From Streptomyces sp. WM6378 (lineage in GTDB: Bacteria > Actinomycetota > Actinomycetes > Streptomycetales > Streptomycetaceae): a stretch of 64,000 nucleotides of DNA. Below, piece after piece: positions 49,111 to 57,393 of the stretch (the stretch's first letter is position 1; each line of letters opens with the position of its first letter). Where the stretch lies: the NCBI RefSeq assembly GCF_001279695.1, contig NZ_LGDD01000166.1, positions 38,817 to 102,816 of the forward strand, read 5' to 3'. The notes under the pieces are model-generated. The model did not search any database. It was not told the origin of the DNA and worked only from the letters and a program-made list of their open reading frames with translations. Made by a program: the position numbers and the translations under genes.

Positions 49111-49407
49111 ATGCCTGGCATTACGCGCGAGGAGGTCGCCCACCTCGCCCGGCTGGCGCGTCTGGAGCTGAAGGGCGAAGAGCTCGACCACTTCGCCGGA
49201 CAGCTCGACGACATCATCGGCGCGGTCGCCCGCGTCTCCGAGGTCGCCGACCAAGACGTACCCCCGACCTCCCACCCGCTGCCGCTGACCAACGTCATGC
49301 GCGCGGACGAGGTCCGTCCGTCGCTCACCCCCGCGCAGGCGCTCTCCGGCGCCCCGGCCCAGGAGCAGCAGCGTTTCAAGGTGCCGCAGATCCTGGGGGA
49401 GGACTAA
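49111..49407 (+). CDS. gatC: Asp/Glu-tRNA amidotransferase subunit C
   Basis: Small scaffold of the GatCAB amidotransferase that makes Gln-tRNA(Gln) (and Asn-tRNA(Asn)) from the mischarged forms. 98 residues, normal length. Typical starts are [17 protein letters not shown] and [15 protein letters not shown] at 49111. It is 4 nt before gatA, in the gatC-gatA-orf-gatB operon. Confidence 0.97.
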   Translation: MPGITREEVAHLARLARLELKGEELDHFAGQLDDIIGAVARVSEVADQDVPPTSHPLPLTNVMRADEVRPSLTPAQALSGAPAQEQQRFKVPQILGED

Positions 49408-49411
49408 TCAC

Positions 49412-50905
49412 ATGACGGACATCATCAAGCTCACAGCGGCTCAGATCGCGTCGAAGATCGCGGCCGGCGAGCTCACCGCCGTCGAGGTCACCGAGGCCCA
49501 CCTGGCCCGCATCGAGGCCGTGGACGAGAAGGTCCACGCCTTCCTGCACGTCGACCGCGAGGGCGCGCTCGCGCAGGCCCGCGCCGTCGACGCCAAGCGC
49601 GCGGCCGGCGAGAAGCTCGGCCCGCTGGCCGGTGTGCCCCTGGCGCTGAAGGACATCTTCACCACCGAGGGCATCCCGACCACCGTCGGCTCGAAGATCC
49701 TCGAAGGCTGGATCCCGCCGTACGACGCGACGCTCACCAAGCGCCTCAAGGACGCGGACGTCGTCATCCTCGGCAAGACCAACATGGACGAGTTCGCCAT
49801 GGGGTCCTCCACCGAGAACAGCGCCTACGGCCCGACCGGCAACCCGTGGGACCTGACCCGGATTCCGGGCGGTTCGGGCGGTGGCTCCTCCGCGGCCCTC
49901 GCGTCCTACGAGGCCCCGCTCGCCATCGGCACGGACACCGGCGGCTCCATCCGCCAGCCCGCCGCCGTCACCGGCACCGTCGGCGTCAAGCCGACCTACG
50001 GCGCGGTCTCCCGCTACGGCATGGTCGCCTTCTCGTCCTCCCTCGACCAGGGCGGGCCCTGCGCCCGTACGGTCCTGGACGCGGCGCTCCTGCACGAGGT
50101 CATCGCCGGGCACGACCCGCTCGACTCGACGTCCATCGACGCGCTGGTCCCGCCGGTCGTCGAGGCCGCGAAGAACGGTTCCGTCGCCGGGATGCGCGTC
50201 GGCGTCGTCAAGCAGTTCTCCGGCGAGGGCTACCAGGCCGGTGTCGTCCAGCGCTTCAACGAGTCCGTCGAGCTGCTCAAGTCGCTCGGCGCCGAGATCG
50301 TCGAGCTGGACTGCCCGTCCTTCGACCTGGCGCTCTCCGCGTACTACCTGATCGCGCCGTCCGAGTGCTCCTCGAACCTGGCCCGCTTCGACGCCATGCG
50401 CTACGGCCTGCGGGTCGGCGACGACGGCACCAGGTCCGCCGAGGACGTCACCGCGCTGACCCGCGAGGCCGGCTTCGGCGACGAGGTCAAGCGCCGCATC
50501 ATCCTCGGTACGTACGCGCTGAGCTCCGGCTACTACGACGCGTACTACGGCTCGGCCCAGAAGGTCCGCACCCTCATCACGCGCGACTTCGAGAAGGCCT
50601 TCGAGCAGGTCGACGTGATCGTCTCGCCGACCACGCCCACCACCGCCTTCCCGATCGGCGAGCGCGCCGACGACCCGATGGCGATGTACCTCGCCGACCT
50701 GTGCACCATCCCGACCAACATGGCGGGCAACGCCGCCATGTCGCTGCCCTGCGGCCTCGCGCCGGAGGACGGGCTGCCGGTCGGGCTGCAGATCATCGCC
50801 CCCGCCATGAAGGACGACCGCCTGTACAAGGTGGGCGCCGCTGTCGAGGCCGCCTTCGTGGAAAAGTGGGGTCACCCGCTGCTTGAGGAGGCTCCGTCGC
50901 TGTGA
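49412..50905 (+). CDS. gatA: Asp/Glu-tRNA amidotransferase subunit A
   Basis: The amidase subunit that hydrolyses glutamine and channels ammonia to GatB. 497 residues. The Ser-cisSer-Lys triad is visible: Lys in [15 protein letters not shown] (about residue 80), and the serines in [13 protein letters not shown] and [15 protein letters not shown] at 49412. Its last four bases overlap the start of a 79-residue reading frame that is part of the operon. Confidence 0.98.
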   Translation: MTDIIKLTAAQIASKIAAGELTAVEVTEAHLARIEAVDEKVHAFLHVDREGALAQARAVDAKRAAGEKLGPLAGVPLALKDIFTTEGIPTTVGSKILEGWIPPYDATLTKRLKDADVVILGKTNMDEFAMGSSTENSAYGPTGNPWDLTRIPGGSGGGSSAALASYEAPLAIGTDTGGSIRQPAAVTGTVGVKPTYGAVSRYGMVAFSSSLDQGGPCARTVLDAALLHEVIAGHDPLDSTSIDALVPPVVEAAKNGSVAGMRVGVVKQFSGEGYQAGVVQRFNESVELLKSLGAEIVELDCPSFDLALSAYYLIAPSECSSNLARFDAMRYGLRVGDDGTRSAEDVTALTREAGFGDEVKRRIILGTYALSSGYYDAYYGSAQKVRTLITRDFEKAFEQVDVIVSPTTPTTAFPIGERADDPMAMYLADLCTIPTNMAGNAAMSLPCGLAPEDGLPVGLQIIAPAMKDDRLYKVGAAVEAAFVEKWGHPLLEEAPSL

Positions 50906-51141
50906 GTGCACTGACCAAGGCCAAGGGTTTCAAGAAGTCCAAGGCCGGTACGTACCTGTCCATCGGCACCACCGCGTTCGGCGCCATCAGCGTGGTCAAG
51001 CAGGCCAAGAAGGCCCGCACCGACCACGACACGCTGAAGCTGCTCGACGCCGTCGTCTCCGCCGCCGCCATCGCCACCGGCGTCGCCCTCCTGCTGCGCG
51101 AGCTCAAGCGCATCGGTGACGACGACGTCCTGTTGGGCTGA
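50902..51141 (+). CDS. Small conserved-looking protein in the gat operon (79 aa)
   Basis: A 79-residue protein, GTG at 50902 overlapping the gatA stop by 4 nt and ending 17 nt before gatB. The N-terminus is basic ([14 protein letters not shown]), then one hydrophobic helix [11 protein letters not shown], then [23 protein letters not shown], a probable membrane segment. No named family is recognised. Its tight position between gatA and gatB suggests translational coupling and a role linked to the amidotransferase or simply to its expression. Confidence 0.8.
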   Translation: MSALTKAKGFKKSKAGTYLSIGTTAFGAISVVKQAKKARTDHDTLKLLDAVVSAAAIATGVALLLRELKRIGDDDVLLG

Positions 51142-51158
51142 GAGGGAAGTTTTTCACC

Positions 51159-52667
51159 GTGACCGTTACTGATCTGGTCTCGTACGAGGACGCCCTCGCG
51201 TCGTACGACCCCGTCATGGGCCTTGAGGTCCACGTCGAACTCGGCACCAAGACCAAGATGTTCTGCGGCTGTTCTACCGAGCTGGGCGCCGAGCCCAACT
51301 CGCAGACCTGCCCCACCTGCCTCGGCCTGCCCGGCTCGCTGCCGGTCGTCAACGCGATCGGCGTCGAGTCGGCCGTCAAGATCGGTCTCGCGCTGAACTG
51401 CGAGATCGCCGAGTGGTGCCGTTTCGCCCGGAAGAACTACTTCTATCCGGACATGCCGAAGAACTTCCAGACCTCGCAGTACGACGAGCCGATCGCCTTC
51501 AACGGCTACCTGGACGTCCAGCTGGAGGACGGCGAGATCTTCCGCGTGGAGATCGAGCGCGCCCACATGGAGGAGGACACCGGCAAATCGACGCACGTCG
51601 GTGGCGCGACGGGCCGCATCCACGGCGCCTCGCACTCGCTCCTGGACTACAACCGCGCGGGCATCCCGCTCATCGAGATCGTCACCAAGCCGATCGAGGG
51701 CGCGGGCGAGCGGGCCCCCGAGGTCGCCAAGGCGTACGTGGCCGAGCTGCGCGAGGTCATCAAGGCGCTCGACGTCTCCGAGGCCCGGATGGACAAGGGC
51801 CAGATGCGCTGCGACGTGAACCTGTCGCTGCGCCCGCACGGTGTCGAGAAGTTCGGCACGCGTTCGGAGACCAAGAACGTCAACTCGCTCCGCTCGGTGG
51901 AGCGGGCGGCCCGCTTCGAGATCCAGCGGCACGCGGCCGTGCTGTCCTCCGGCGGCACCATCGTGCAGGAGACCCGTCACTTCCACGAGGAGGACGGCTC
52001 CACCACGTCGGGGCGCATCAAGGACAACGCCGAGGACTACCGCTACTTCCCCGAGCCGGACCTGGTGCCGGTGGCTCCCGCGCGCGCGTGGGTCGAGGAA
52101 CTGCGTGCGGGACTCCCCGAGATGCCCCGCGTGCGGCGCAACCGGCTCCGCGAGGAGTGGGGCGTCAGCGAGCACGACATGCAGTCGATGCTGAACGCGG
52201 GCGCGGTCGACCCGATCGTCGCGACGATCGAGGCCGGGGCGGACGCGGCCGGTGCCCGTAAGTGGTGGATGGGCGAGCTCGCCCGCAACGCCAACGAGCA
52301 GGGCGTCGCCCTGGACGAGTTGCCCGTCACCCCGGCGCAGGTCGCCCGGGTCGTCGCGCTCGTCGCCGCCGGCGACCTCAACGACAAGCTGGCTCGCCAG
52401 GTCATCGAGGGGGTCCTCGCGGGCGAGGGCGACCCGGACGCGGTCGTCGAGAAGCGCGGTCTGAAGGTCGTCTCGGACGAGGGTGCGCTGGGCTCCGCCG
52501 TGGACGAGGCGATCGCTTCCAACGCGGCCATCGCGGACAAGATCCGGGGTGGCAAGGTGGCGGCGGTCGGCGCGCTGGTCGGTGCGGTCATGAAGACCAC
52601 GCGTGGTCAGGCCGACGCGGCGCGCGTCAAGGAGCTCATCCTGGAGCGGCTGGGGGTCGAGGGCTAG
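51159..52667 (+). CDS. gatB: Asp/Glu-tRNA amidotransferase subunit B
   Basis: Kinase-amidotransferase subunit that activates the tRNA-bound Glu/Asp and accepts ammonia from GatA. 502 residues. The N-terminal [19 protein letters not shown] with CxC and later CPTCLG matches the zinc site. A central helical domain and a C-terminal YqeY-like tRNA-binding tail ([22 protein letters not shown]) are present. GTG at 51159. Last gene of the operon, followed by a hairpin. Confidence 0.98.
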   Translation: MTVTDLVSYEDALASYDPVMGLEVHVELGTKTKMFCGCSTELGAEPNSQTCPTCLGLPGSLPVVNAIGVESAVKIGLALNCEIAEWCRFARKNYFYPDMPKNFQTSQYDEPIAFNGYLDVQLEDGEIFRVEIERAHMEEDTGKSTHVGGATGRIHGASHSLLDYNRAGIPLIEIVTKPIEGAGERAPEVAKAYVAELREVIKALDVSEARMDKGQMRCDVNLSLRPHGVEKFGTRSETKNVNSLRSVERAARFEIQRHAAVLSSGGTIVQETRHFHEEDGSTTSGRIKDNAEDYRYFPEPDLVPVAPARAWVEELRAGLPEMPRVRRNRLREEWGVSEHDMQSMLNAGAVDPIVATIEAGADAAGARKWWMGELARNANEQGVALDELPVTPAQVARVVALVAAGDLNDKLARQVIEGVLAGEGDPDAVVEKRGLKVVSDEGALGSAVDEAIASNAAIADKIRGGKVAAVGALVGAVMKTTRGQADAARVKELILERLGVEG

Positions 52668-52687
52668 CCCTCACGTCTCCGTCCCTC

Positions 52688-52733
52688 AAGGGGCGGTCTG
52701 TTCCGGCGAGTTGCCCGGGGCGGGCCGCCCCTT
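52688..52733 (+). terminator. Terminator after gatB
   Basis: AAGGGGCGG (52688-52696) pairs with CCGCCCCTT (52725-52733), 20 nt past the stop. Confidence 0.55.
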
Positions 52734-52788
52734 CGGTTTCCCCACCCCGCCCCTTCCCCTAGACCCTCCGGGGGTGAAAGGTGTTCCC

Positions 52789-52960
52789 GGGGCTCCGCCC
52801 CAGACCCCGTTCGCGTCTTAAGGGCGCTCGTCCTCAAACTCCCCCAAGGCCTCAAGGGTCAGGGGGGACCCCCATGACAGGCTGAAGATGCCGACCCGGG
52901 CCGGCACCATCCTGCTAGGGGCGCGGGGAACTGCGCGAGCAGGTCTCGCGGTCCGCGGGG
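52789..52960. repeat. Dispersed intergenic repeat, copy B
   Basis: Close homologue of 45153-45325. It begins GGGGCTCCGCCCCAGACCCC, has the CCCCCAAGGCCTCAAGG arm, and AGGGGCGCGGGGAACTGCGC near its end. It lies between gatB and the second phospholipase gene. The rest of the 470-nt gap holds no supportable gene; the phospholipase promoter should lie in 52960-53130. Confidence 0.8.
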
Positions 52961-53140
52961 GGTCGAACCCACCCCCACCCTCACCGGGCCCGCAGGGCCC
53001 CACCCCCGAAGGGGAAACCGGGTTGGACTTCCGGAGGGAGGGCTTGGACGTTCATCCGGGGGCCGGGGCGGGGCCTTCTGGGGGACACCCCGGGTCACTA
53101 CCGTTCCCCCCGTACCCACCACACCGCTCGGGAGGACCAC

Positions 53141-55276
53141 TTGACCACGGACAACGCAGCCGCAGCCGCCGCCCCCGGCATCTCACGGCGCCGACTGCTC
53201 GCGCTGAGCGGCGGCGCCCTCGGCGCGGCCGCCGCCGGCTCGCTGCTGCCGCCCTCGCTGCAGACGGCGATGGCCGCCGGGCCGCCCGCAGGTGGGCTGA
53301 GCGCGGTCAAGCACGTCGTGATCCTCATGCAGGAGAACCGGTCCTTCGACCACTACTTCGGCACCTTGCGGGGTGTGCGCGGTTTCGGTGATCGCAATGC
53401 CCTTCAACTCCCCAGCGGCAGGCCCGTGTTCGAGCAGCCCGGGGCGCTCGGCAGCACCGTCCTTCCCTTCCCCGTGCGTGGCGCCGCCGCCACCCAGCAC
53501 CAGGACCTCCAGTACATAGGCGCCCTCGACCACTCCTGGAGCGGCGGCGCCAAGGCCTGGAACGGCGGCTGGATGGACAACTGGGTCTCCGCCAAGACCT
53601 CGGCGACCATGGCCTACTACGACCGCCAGGACATCCCGCTGCACTACGAGCTCGCCGACACCTTCACCGTCTGCGACGCCTACCACTCGTCCATCCACAG
53701 TTCCACCAGCCCCAACCGCAACCATCTGTGGAGCGGCAAGACCGGGTACGAGGCCAACGGCCAGCGGGCCGTCGGCAACGACGCGTACGACGAGGGCACC
53801 CATCCCGGGTACGGCTGGGGCACCTACGCCGAGCGGCTCGAAAAGGCCGGGCGCAGCTGGAAGACGTACACCGAATGGGAGAACTTCACCGACAACCAGA
53901 TCGAGTTCTTCACCACCTTCAAGGCGATCGCGCGGAAGGTGCTCGCCAAGACCGGTGGGCACACCTTCATGGAGTCCTTCTACTCCGTTGTACGCGACAC
54001 CACTGACAACGCCGAGCGGCAGAGGCTTCTGGGGCTGCTCGACGAAGGGGTCGCCACCCTCACCAAGGCCGAACGCAGCCTCTTCGAGCGGGGGTTGAGG
54101 CGGGTGCCCACCGGCACGCTCGCCGACGCCTTCGGCAAGGACGTGGCCGCCGGCACCCTGCCCGAGGTCTCCTACCTGGTGCCCTCCGCGCTCGACTCCG
54201 AGCATCCGAGCGTCTCCTCGCCCGTGCACAGCGCCACCATCGTCTACAAGGTGCTCGACGCGCTCGGCAAGCACCCCGACGTCTGGCGGCACACCGTCGT
54301 CCTCGTCAACTACGACGAGAACGACGGCTTCTTCGACCACGTCCCGCCGCCCGTCGCCCCGCCCGAGGTGGCCGACGAGCAGTGGGAGGGCAAGCCCACC
54401 GGGCTCGGCGCGCGGGTGCCGCTGCTCGTCGTCTCGCCGTGGAGCGTCGGCGGCTACGTCTGCTCCGAGGTCTTCGACCACACCTCCGTGATCCGCTTCC
54501 TGGAACAGTGGACCGGGGTGCGCGAGCCCAACATCAGCGCGTGGCGGCGCACCGTCACCGGCGACCTCACCTCCGCCTTCGACTTCAAGCGGGGCAGGCC
54601 GCAGCCCGCCGTGACCCGCCCCGGCCCCATCCCGCCGCTGAGCGGACGCTGGCGTCCCGAGCCGCCCGCCCAGCAGCACATGCCCGTACAGGAAGAGGGC
54701 ACCCGGCCCGCCCGGCCGCTGCCGTACCAGCCGGATGCCTACGCACGGGTCGCCGACGGCGCCCTCCAGGTGCAGCTCAGCAACAACGGCCGGGCCAGCG
54801 CCCACTTCGCGCTCTACCCGTACGCCAAGGAATTCGCCGCACCCCAGCACAAGGACGTAAGGGGCAAGGCGCAATGGAGCGTGCCCCTTACCGGCGGCGC
54901 GAACGGCGCCTACAGGTTCACGGTCACCGGGCCGAACGGGTTCCGGCGGGAATTCGAGGGAGCCGCGGCCGCGGACGCCGCCGAGGTGACCACGTACCTC
55001 GACCACAACGACCGCGACGTCCACCTGACGCTCCGCAACCGCGGCGACAGGCCCGTCACCTTCGTCGTGAGGCCGCTCGGTTACGCCGACGAGGCCGATC
55101 TGCGGGACTGGAAGCGGACCGTCACGGTCAAGCCCGGGCGCAGCCGCACCGTGGTGCACTCCGCCGCCGACGCGCACGGCTGGTACGACCTCGAAGTGAC
55201 CGCGGACGGCGGCGGCCCGTTCCGCAGGCGCCTGATGGGCCACATCGAGAACGGCCGCCCGAGCATCTCCGGCTGA
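53141..55276 (+). CDS. Tat-secreted phospholipase C (phosphocholine-preferring type), second copy
   Basis: A 711-residue paralogue of the enzyme at 45393. The signal SRRRLLALSGGALG is twin-arginine. Catalytic segments HVVILMQENRSFDHYFG and NYDENDGFFDHV match the first copy, with the same C-terminal DUF756-like repeats after a Pro-rich linker. TTG at 53141 has GGGAGG 6 nt upstream. It has a longer internal insertion (about residues 230-290) than copy one. Expected to release phosphorylcholine or phosphate from phospholipids outside the cell. Confidence 0.92.
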   Translation: MTTDNAAAAAAPGISRRRLLALSGGALGAAAAGSLLPPSLQTAMAAGPPAGGLSAVKHVVILMQENRSFDHYFGTLRGVRGFGDRNALQLPSGRPVFEQPGALGSTVLPFPVRGAAATQHQDLQYIGALDHSWSGGAKAWNGGWMDNWVSAKTSATMAYYDRQDIPLHYELADTFTVCDAYHSSIHSSTSPNRNHLWSGKTGYEANGQRAVGNDAYDEGTHPGYGWGTYAERLEKAGRSWKTYTEWENFTDNQIEFFTTFKAIARKVLAKTGGHTFMESFYSVVRDTTDNAERQRLLGLLDEGVATLTKAERSLFERGLRRVPTGTLADAFGKDVAAGTLPEVSYLVPSALDSEHPSVSSPVHSATIVYKVLDALGKHPDVWRHTVVLVNYDENDGFFDHVPPPVAPPEVADEQWEGKPTGLGARVPLLVVSPWSVGGYVCSEVFDHTSVIRFLEQWTGVREPNISAWRRTVTGDLTSAFDFKRGRPQPAVTRPGPIPPLSGRWRPEPPAQQHMPVQEEGTRPARPLPYQPDAYARVADGALQVQLSNNGRASAHFALYPYAKEFAAPQHKDVRGKAQWSVPLTGGANGAYRFTVTGPNGFRREFEGAAAADAAEVTTYLDHNDRDVHLTLRNRGDRPVTFVVRPLGYADEADLRDWKRTVTVKPGRSRTVVHSAADAHGWYDLEVTADGGGPFRRRLMGHIENGRPSISG

Positions 55277-55295
55277 CCCCGACCGACGGCAGCGG

Positions 55296-55433
55296 TCACC
55301 CGGGGGATGCCCCCTGGGTGGTCGTGGCGGGCTGCGGCGACGAGCCGTCGTTGCAGCCCGCCAGACCGCCCATCGAGAGGAGAACCGCGAGCGCCGCCAC
55401 AACCACCAGGTGCCGTCGCTCATTTGACTTCAC
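55296..55433 (-). CDS. Very small lipoprotein (45 aa)
   Basis: A 45-residue protein from GTG at 55433. The n-region is MKSNERRH, then a hydrophobic core VVVAALAVLLSMGG, then lipobox LAGC (Cys27). Only 19 residues (CNDGSSPQPATTTQGASPG) remain after processing. It starts 1 nt after the stop of the upstream lipoprotein gene on the same strand, so translation is likely coupled. No family is recognised. It is shorter than usual gene-calling limits and easily missed. The clean lipoprotein signal argues that it is real. Confidence 0.55.
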   Translation of the reverse strand: MKSNERRHLVVVAALAVLLSMGGLAGCNDGSSPQPATTTQGASPG

Positions 55434-55434
55434 G

Positions 55435-56403
55435 TCAGCTACCCGTCGCGAGGATCGTCGCCGAATTGCGCAGCGTGGCGTCCACCTGCTGCTTCACCTT
55501 GGCCAGGTCCTCGGCGTGCTCCTCGATGTACCGGTTCTCGTAGGCCGTGAGCACTGCCCACCAGATGCCGACGACATTGGTCTGCTGCTTGCAGGCGACA
55601 TCCGCGCGGGCCGTCGCGATCTCCGTAGGGCTCGGCTGGGGGGAGCGCCACGCCGGGTCGTTCACGGCGTCGTCGGGGCTCTTGTACGTATACCCCTTGC
55701 CTTTCATGCACGTACTCCAGGCGCCGAACGCGTCCTGGACCCGGCTGTCCGACTTCGATTGCTGATACGGCCCGAGCATGACGTTCGCGGCGTCCAAGAT
55801 CCCCACTCCCGGCGCGCCGCCCTTGGTCAACTCGGCTTCCACCACGGCATTGCAGCCGCCTTTGGGGACGGAATGGCCATTGATGTTCGGACCTTTGTAC
55901 GTGCCGGTGAAGACCGACTTCTCGACCGGGGTCGGATCGCCACCCGTGTCGGATTTCTTTCCGCCCGTGGAGCCGTTCTTGGAATGATCGTCGGGCGAGT
56001 GGTATCCGTACTGCGAGGCACGGTTCGCGTCGACGATCAGGAACAGTGTGTCGAGTTTCTGACCGACGGGCGCCGGGTCGATCACATCGCTGCCGTGCCA
56101 GTCGATTCCGTATTGCGTCATGCAGCGCCGGGCCAATACGCGCTGGGCATTGAGGGTGTCCAGATACTGCTGCTGATTGAGGGTGTACGCGTCCAGTGGC
56201 AGCGGTTTGATCTCCGATGCGTCGGTGATCTTCGGAATGGCGCCGGTCTTCGGCTGTTCCGCTTTCTGGGCCGGGCCCGAACAGCCCGCGGCGAGCAGCA
56301 GCGCCACGGCCGCCGCCACCGCGAGGGGCGGGCCCGATACCCTGGGGAGCCTGGCCGGCGGCGCCGCGCCCGGGCGCCCTCCCTGTGGAACTCGCGCGTC
56401 CAT
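55435..56403 (-). CDS. Lipoprotein of unknown function
   Basis: A 322-residue lipoprotein with lipobox AAGC (Cys41). The mature part has several conserved-looking Cys and Trp residues (RRCMTQYGIDW, KGGCNAVVEAEL, STCMKGKGY, VACKQQTNVVGIWW), which may form disulfides outside the cell. A Ser/Gly/Lys-rich linker lies about residues 140-155. No family assigned. ATG at 56403 has AAAGG 5 nt upstream; GTG at 56409 is too close to that site. It lies upstream of the 45-residue lipoprotein, and beyond it a secreted crystallin-like protein, all on the same strand. Confidence 0.75.
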   Translation of the reverse strand: MDARVPQGGRPGAAPPARLPRVSGPPLAVAAAVALLLAAGCSGPAQKAEQPKTGAIPKITDASEIKPLPLDAYTLNQQQYLDTLNAQRVLARRCMTQYGIDWHGSDVIDPAPVGQKLDTLFLIVDANRASQYGYHSPDDHSKNGSTGGKKSDTGGDPTPVEKSVFTGTYKGPNINGHSVPKGGCNAVVEAELTKGGAPGVGILDAANVMLGPYQQSKSDSRVQDAFGAWSTCMKGKGYTYKSPDDAVNDPAWRSPQPSPTEIATARADVACKQQTNVVGIWWAVLTAYENRYIEEHAEDLAKVKQQVDATLRNSATILATGS

Positions 56404-56519
56404 GGCCACCTTTCAGACTTCGTGCCCGCAGGGACTTGGGGTGCGGAGCAGCCGGTTCGCCGGCCGGCCGCCGCCGCGGACCGTGCCCTGGTCCGCGGCG
56501 GCAGCAGAGTGGGGTCCGG

Positions 56520-56918
56520 TCAGCTCCACTCGATGGAGCTGGCGCGATCGTTCATCGCGTTGCCGACATAGCTGGAGTCACCGACGAACCCGTACGTCGC
56601 GCCCGTGCGGTTGTTGTCCTCGTACAGCTTGGTGTAGCAGTTCGCGTAGCTGCGGAACGAGGAGATGACATCGTTCCAGCCGCCCGGCATGGAGTTGATG
56701 TAGAAGTCGACGTCCGAGGTGGTCGCGGTGCAGGTGCCGCCGGTCACGGTGTACGTCGCGCCCTGGAAGTTGGCGTCGACGAACTCGATGCCGATGACGG
56801 TGGCGGCCGGGCCGAGCGTGGTGGTGGCGGGGGTGGTCGCGGCCGAGGCGGGGGTGGCGAGGCCGGTCAGTGCGGCGACTGCGACGCCGGCTACGGCTAA
56901 CACGTATCTGGATCTCAC
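56520..56918 (-). CDS. Secreted beta/gamma-crystallin-like protein
   Basis: A 132-residue secreted protein with a Sec signal ending near ASA (residue 27). The mature part has the beta/gamma-crystallin pattern, with two calcium-clamp-like motifs NDVISSF and NDRASSIE (N/D-N/D-x-x-S-S) and Greek-key Tyr/Phe pairs such as DANFQGATYTV and DNNRTGATYGF. Streptomyces has related small secreted proteins (killer-toxin-like and inhibitor-like), so stability, calcium binding or antagonism are all possible. GTG at 56918 has AAGGAG 8 nt upstream. It is divergent from the efflux adaptor. Confidence 0.82.
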   Translation of the reverse strand: MRSRYVLAVAGVAVAALTGLATPASAATTPATTTLGPAATVIGIEFVDANFQGATYTVTGGTCTATTSDVDFYINSMPGGWNDVISSFRSYANCYTKLYEDNNRTGATYGFVGDSSYVGNAMNDRASSIEWS

Positions 56919-57393
56919 AGCGAATCTCCTTCAGTGACTTGAGAAATGACGTGAGGCCGAGCTTTCGTGCTCTTTTGTTGCACGGTTCCGGCCGGAGACC
57001 GCTGTGTCCCGGGATGTCTCCCAGGGCAGGAGAACCGTAAGTGGTGTGGTTCGGCCGGTCAATGGAGACTTTGCGGAGTCTGTGCCTCCATGGGAGCAAA
57101 GGAACGGCAGGGGCGGCGGATATCGGGAAATCTTGGCCGGATCCCGCGAAGGAGTGGATGGATAAATCTGTCCGGAGCGGTCAATTCCCTTGAGTAGAAC
57201 CCCAGTTGAAAAGGGTAGGTAAAGATCGTGTGCTTACGGGTGTCCCCTGTACCGCGCGTTCACGACAGCCGTGATTCGGCCACACTGCTCTTCGATCGCC
57301 CCGGGAATTCCCTCTTGACGCGGCCGGTCCCGCACATCAAGCTGGCGCCCGATCCCGCAAGCGGACCGGGCGGCTACCTGGCAGGCGGACCGA
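56919..57393. other. Long divergent intergenic region
   Basis: About 475 nt between the crystallin-like gene and the efflux adaptor, without a gene I can support. The part around 57110-57240 is AT-rich for this genome and likely holds promoters for both directions; TTGAGT near 57190 and TAGGTA near 57216 are a possible but loosely spaced pair. A 76-codon plus-strand frame at 56967 has no coding character. Confidence 0.4.

Noticed and set aside
56967..57197. A 76-codon plus-strand frame in the divergent gap
   Set aside because: No signal, no domain, many Cys/Trp/Gly codons not preferred in coding frames here, and no ribosome-binding site.
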